This document shows, piece after piece, positions 13,731-15,008 of a DNA stretch of 15,008 bases. The position numbers were made by a program, and so were the translations under genes. Where the stretch lies: positions 1 to 15,008 of the forward strand of contig JAITWW010000077.1 in assembly GCA_031285085.1 (NCBI GenBank). Reading direction: 5' to 3'. Source of the stretch: Candidatus Methanofilum arcanum (GTDB taxonomy: Archaea > Halobacteriota > Methanomicrobia > Methanomicrobiales > Methanospirillaceae). The notes beneath the pieces are model-generated. The model was given only the letters and a program-made list of their open reading frames with translations, ran no database searches and had not been told where the DNA came from. Each line of letters starts with the position of its first letter. The first letter of the stretch is position 1.

Positions 13731-14693
13731 TCACCTTTTTTGAAGAACCATTATTCTCCTGGTTAGACTTTTATGAATTCTTTGTTCGAAAAAGTTTTCA
13801 ATATCAAAGTATTTTTCTGCAATATGGCGAACATCGATGTGTGAGACAACAACTGCTCTGCCTGTTGTCATGAGTACTCGTGCCATTTCAGAGAGTGATT
13901 GTGAGTACAGGGTGTCTTGTTTTGCTCCAATGAGGCATACTGATTGTCCATATGGGAGATCGGTAACAATGTGTGAGATTGTTGAACTCTGAAAAGGAAG
14001 TTTTGTTGCATCTGCAACAAGACAAGATGCCATGGAGAGGTTTTTTCGCAGGCCTTCGATCATATATACATCAGCATCACTTCCAATCGAGGCTACTTCG
14101 ATCTCCTGTGCTTCAATGAGTGTTCCACCTGTTCCTGCAAAGGGATCTAAGATACAGTCTCCTGGTTGTGCAAGGGAGAGGTTTACCAGTACCCGCACAT
14201 TTCTTGGCATCATGACACCTGGATGGAAAAAAGGTCGATTTCCGGGTTTTCGTGCGTGATAGGGGTCTCTGTCTATCTCCCAGATGATCTTTCCGATATA
14301 ACAGGTATCGCCTGCAACAATCACCCGGTATATGATTTCTGGCGCAGAGACTGATACTTGTCCTTTGATGTAATATCCCATGAGTCGTTCACATTGTGAA
14401 GTACTCAGATCTCCTGGTGCATCAGCCATTTTGCGCATTCGGCCACAGAATTTCTTCTCTTCTTTTAGGCTTGCATCTGCAAGAAATGCTTCGAATGCGT
14501 CAAAAGTTGCTTTGCATTCTCCAATATACTCCATTACGGTGTGTGTGAGAGCGAGGCGGTGAAATGGAGCAGATGGTACTGCTTTGAATATTGCAACCTG
14601 TGTAGCGGTGAAAAGTACGGTTCCGAGGCAGGCAAGTTCGGCAGCAGGCAGGCGGTCATGTTCCCCTGAGAGCTCTGCAATCCATTTCTGCAT
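13731..14693 (-). CDS. tRNA (guanine(10)-N2)-methyltransferase, Trm-G10 type
   Basis: The 320-residue product fits the archaeal Trm-G10/Trm11 family, which uses S-adenosylmethionine to methylate N2 of G10 in tRNA. It starts with the family-like MQKWIAELSGEHDRLPAAEL and has an N-terminal THUMP-type RNA-binding part to about residue 150. The conserved RPFFHPGVMMPRNVRVLVNL follows. The SAM-binding motif I is ILDPFAGTGGTLIEA (about 180-194), the acidic loop is GSDAD, and the catalytic motif IV is DLPYG (about 246-250, the N/D-P-P-Y position). The frame is open upstream to 14807, but those extra 38 residues are unlike the family, so I chose the ATG at 14691-14693. No ribosome binding site is visible, so a leaderless or near-leaderless message is possible. 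The aldehyde dehydrogenase gene starts 118 bp further on, same strand, with its own promoter-like box. Confidence 0.93.
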   Translation of the reverse strand: MQKWIAELSGEHDRLPAAELACLGTVLFTATQVAIFKAVPSAPFHRLALTHTVMEYIGECKATFDAFEAFLADASLKEEKKFCGRMRKMADAPGDLSTSQCERLMGYYIKGQVSVSAPEIIYRVIVAGDTCYIGKIIWEIDRDPYHARKPGNRPFFHPGVMMPRNVRVLVNLSLAQPGDCILDPFAGTGGTLIEAQEIEVASIGSDADVYMIEGLRKNLSMASCLVADATKLPFQSSTISHIVTDLPYGQSVCLIGAKQDTLYSQSLSEMARVLMTTGRAVVVSHIDVRHIAEKYFDIENFFEQRIHKSLTRRIMVLQKR

Positions 14694-14909
14694 GATTATT
14701 CGTTGTGAGTGAGAAGGGTTAATTGAGATGGGTTGATACTTGAGATCCGAAGAGATGGAGTGTGTTTTATCAGTTCTACATACACCGAACGACTCCTCTC
14801 TGTACATTTTTGGCGAAAAATTTCTACCTGTACGGTTGGAAAGCTTTCAAAAATTAACTTCCATGACAAATAAAAGTGAAAGATGACAAAGCCGCACTGT
14901 CCCACACTG

Positions 14910-15008
14910 TCAGTCTTTCTCTTTCAGAGCCTCGATTTCTTCACGGGTCAAGTCTGTGATCTCAATAATTTCTTCAATCAGCCTGTCCTGCTTGAGTAGT
15001 TTACGAGC
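14910..15008 (-). CDS. C-terminal tail of a probable Rpn/PD-(D/E)XK-type protein, partial
   Basis: Only the last 32 codons are inside the window, ending with TGA at 14910-14912. The peptide contains ARKLLKQDRLIEEIIEITDL and then TREEIEALKEKD. This matches the short helical tail (A-x-x-L-L-x-x-x-x-x-x-E-x-I-x-x-I-T-G/D-L-T-x-E-E-I-x-x-L) often seen at the end of Rpn-family recombination-promoting nuclease/putative transposase proteins, which are frequent in large methanogen genomes. The catalytic part is outside, so the call rests on the tail alone. Confidence 0.55.
   Translation of the reverse strand, partial: ARKLLKQDRLIEEIIEITDLTREEIEALKEKD

Noticed and set aside
14694..14807. 38-residue extension of the Trm-G10 frame to the ATG at 14807
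   Set aside because: The conserved family start is MQKWIAELSGEH at 14693; the extension is rich in Ser, Asp and Lys with no family-like motif.

Overview
The window looks like chromosomal DNA of a methanogenic archaeon, most likely of the Methanomicrobiales, perhaps Methanospirillum-like. The strongest pointer is a gene for methanogenesis marker protein 8 (DUF2099). An archaeal Trm-G10 tRNA methyltransferase, a PKD-repeat surface protein with a pilin-like N-terminus, TTTATA-type promoter boxes and GGTGA/GGAGG ribosome binding sites fit this. The genus is an inference; no rRNA or tRNA gene is present to test it.

Layout, left to right. At 1-1025 is the N-terminal two thirds or so of an IS4-superfamily (probably IS1634-type) transposase that runs off the left edge. 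At 1026-1790 is an AT-rich gene-free stretch with a cluster of TATACCA motifs in direct and inverted arrangement. At 1791-7146 three minus-strand genes follow: a membrane-anchored PKD protein, methanogenesis marker 8 and a full-length MutS. A 503-bp gap at 7147-7649 carries divergent upstream regions. At 7650-9466 is the plus-strand pair of a DUF47 (PhoU-like) protein and a PiT phosphate permease, forming a phosphate-uptake operon. From 9628 to the right edge all recognised genes lie on the minus strand: a small secreted protein and an unusual ribbon-helix-helix/HTH regulator (8 bp apart), a 46-residue ribbon-helix-helix protein, a two-TM protein with a long acidic tail, an aldehyde dehydrogenase (possible CofA), Trm-G10, and the C-terminal tail of a probable Rpn/PD-(D/E)XK-type protein entering from the right edge.

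How they fit together. Most of the window is housekeeping: mismatch repair, tRNA modification, phosphate uptake, a methanogenesis-associated protein and a dehydrogenase possibly linked to F420. The least explained part is 9628-11980, which holds two ribbon-helix-helix genes, a secreted protein and a membrane protein with an acidic cytoplasmic tail. A tandem 9-bp repeat next to a TATA box there could be an autoregulatory operator. I saw no CRISPR array, no toxin partner that I can recognise and no obvious defence system. Mobile-element traces sit at both ends of the window.
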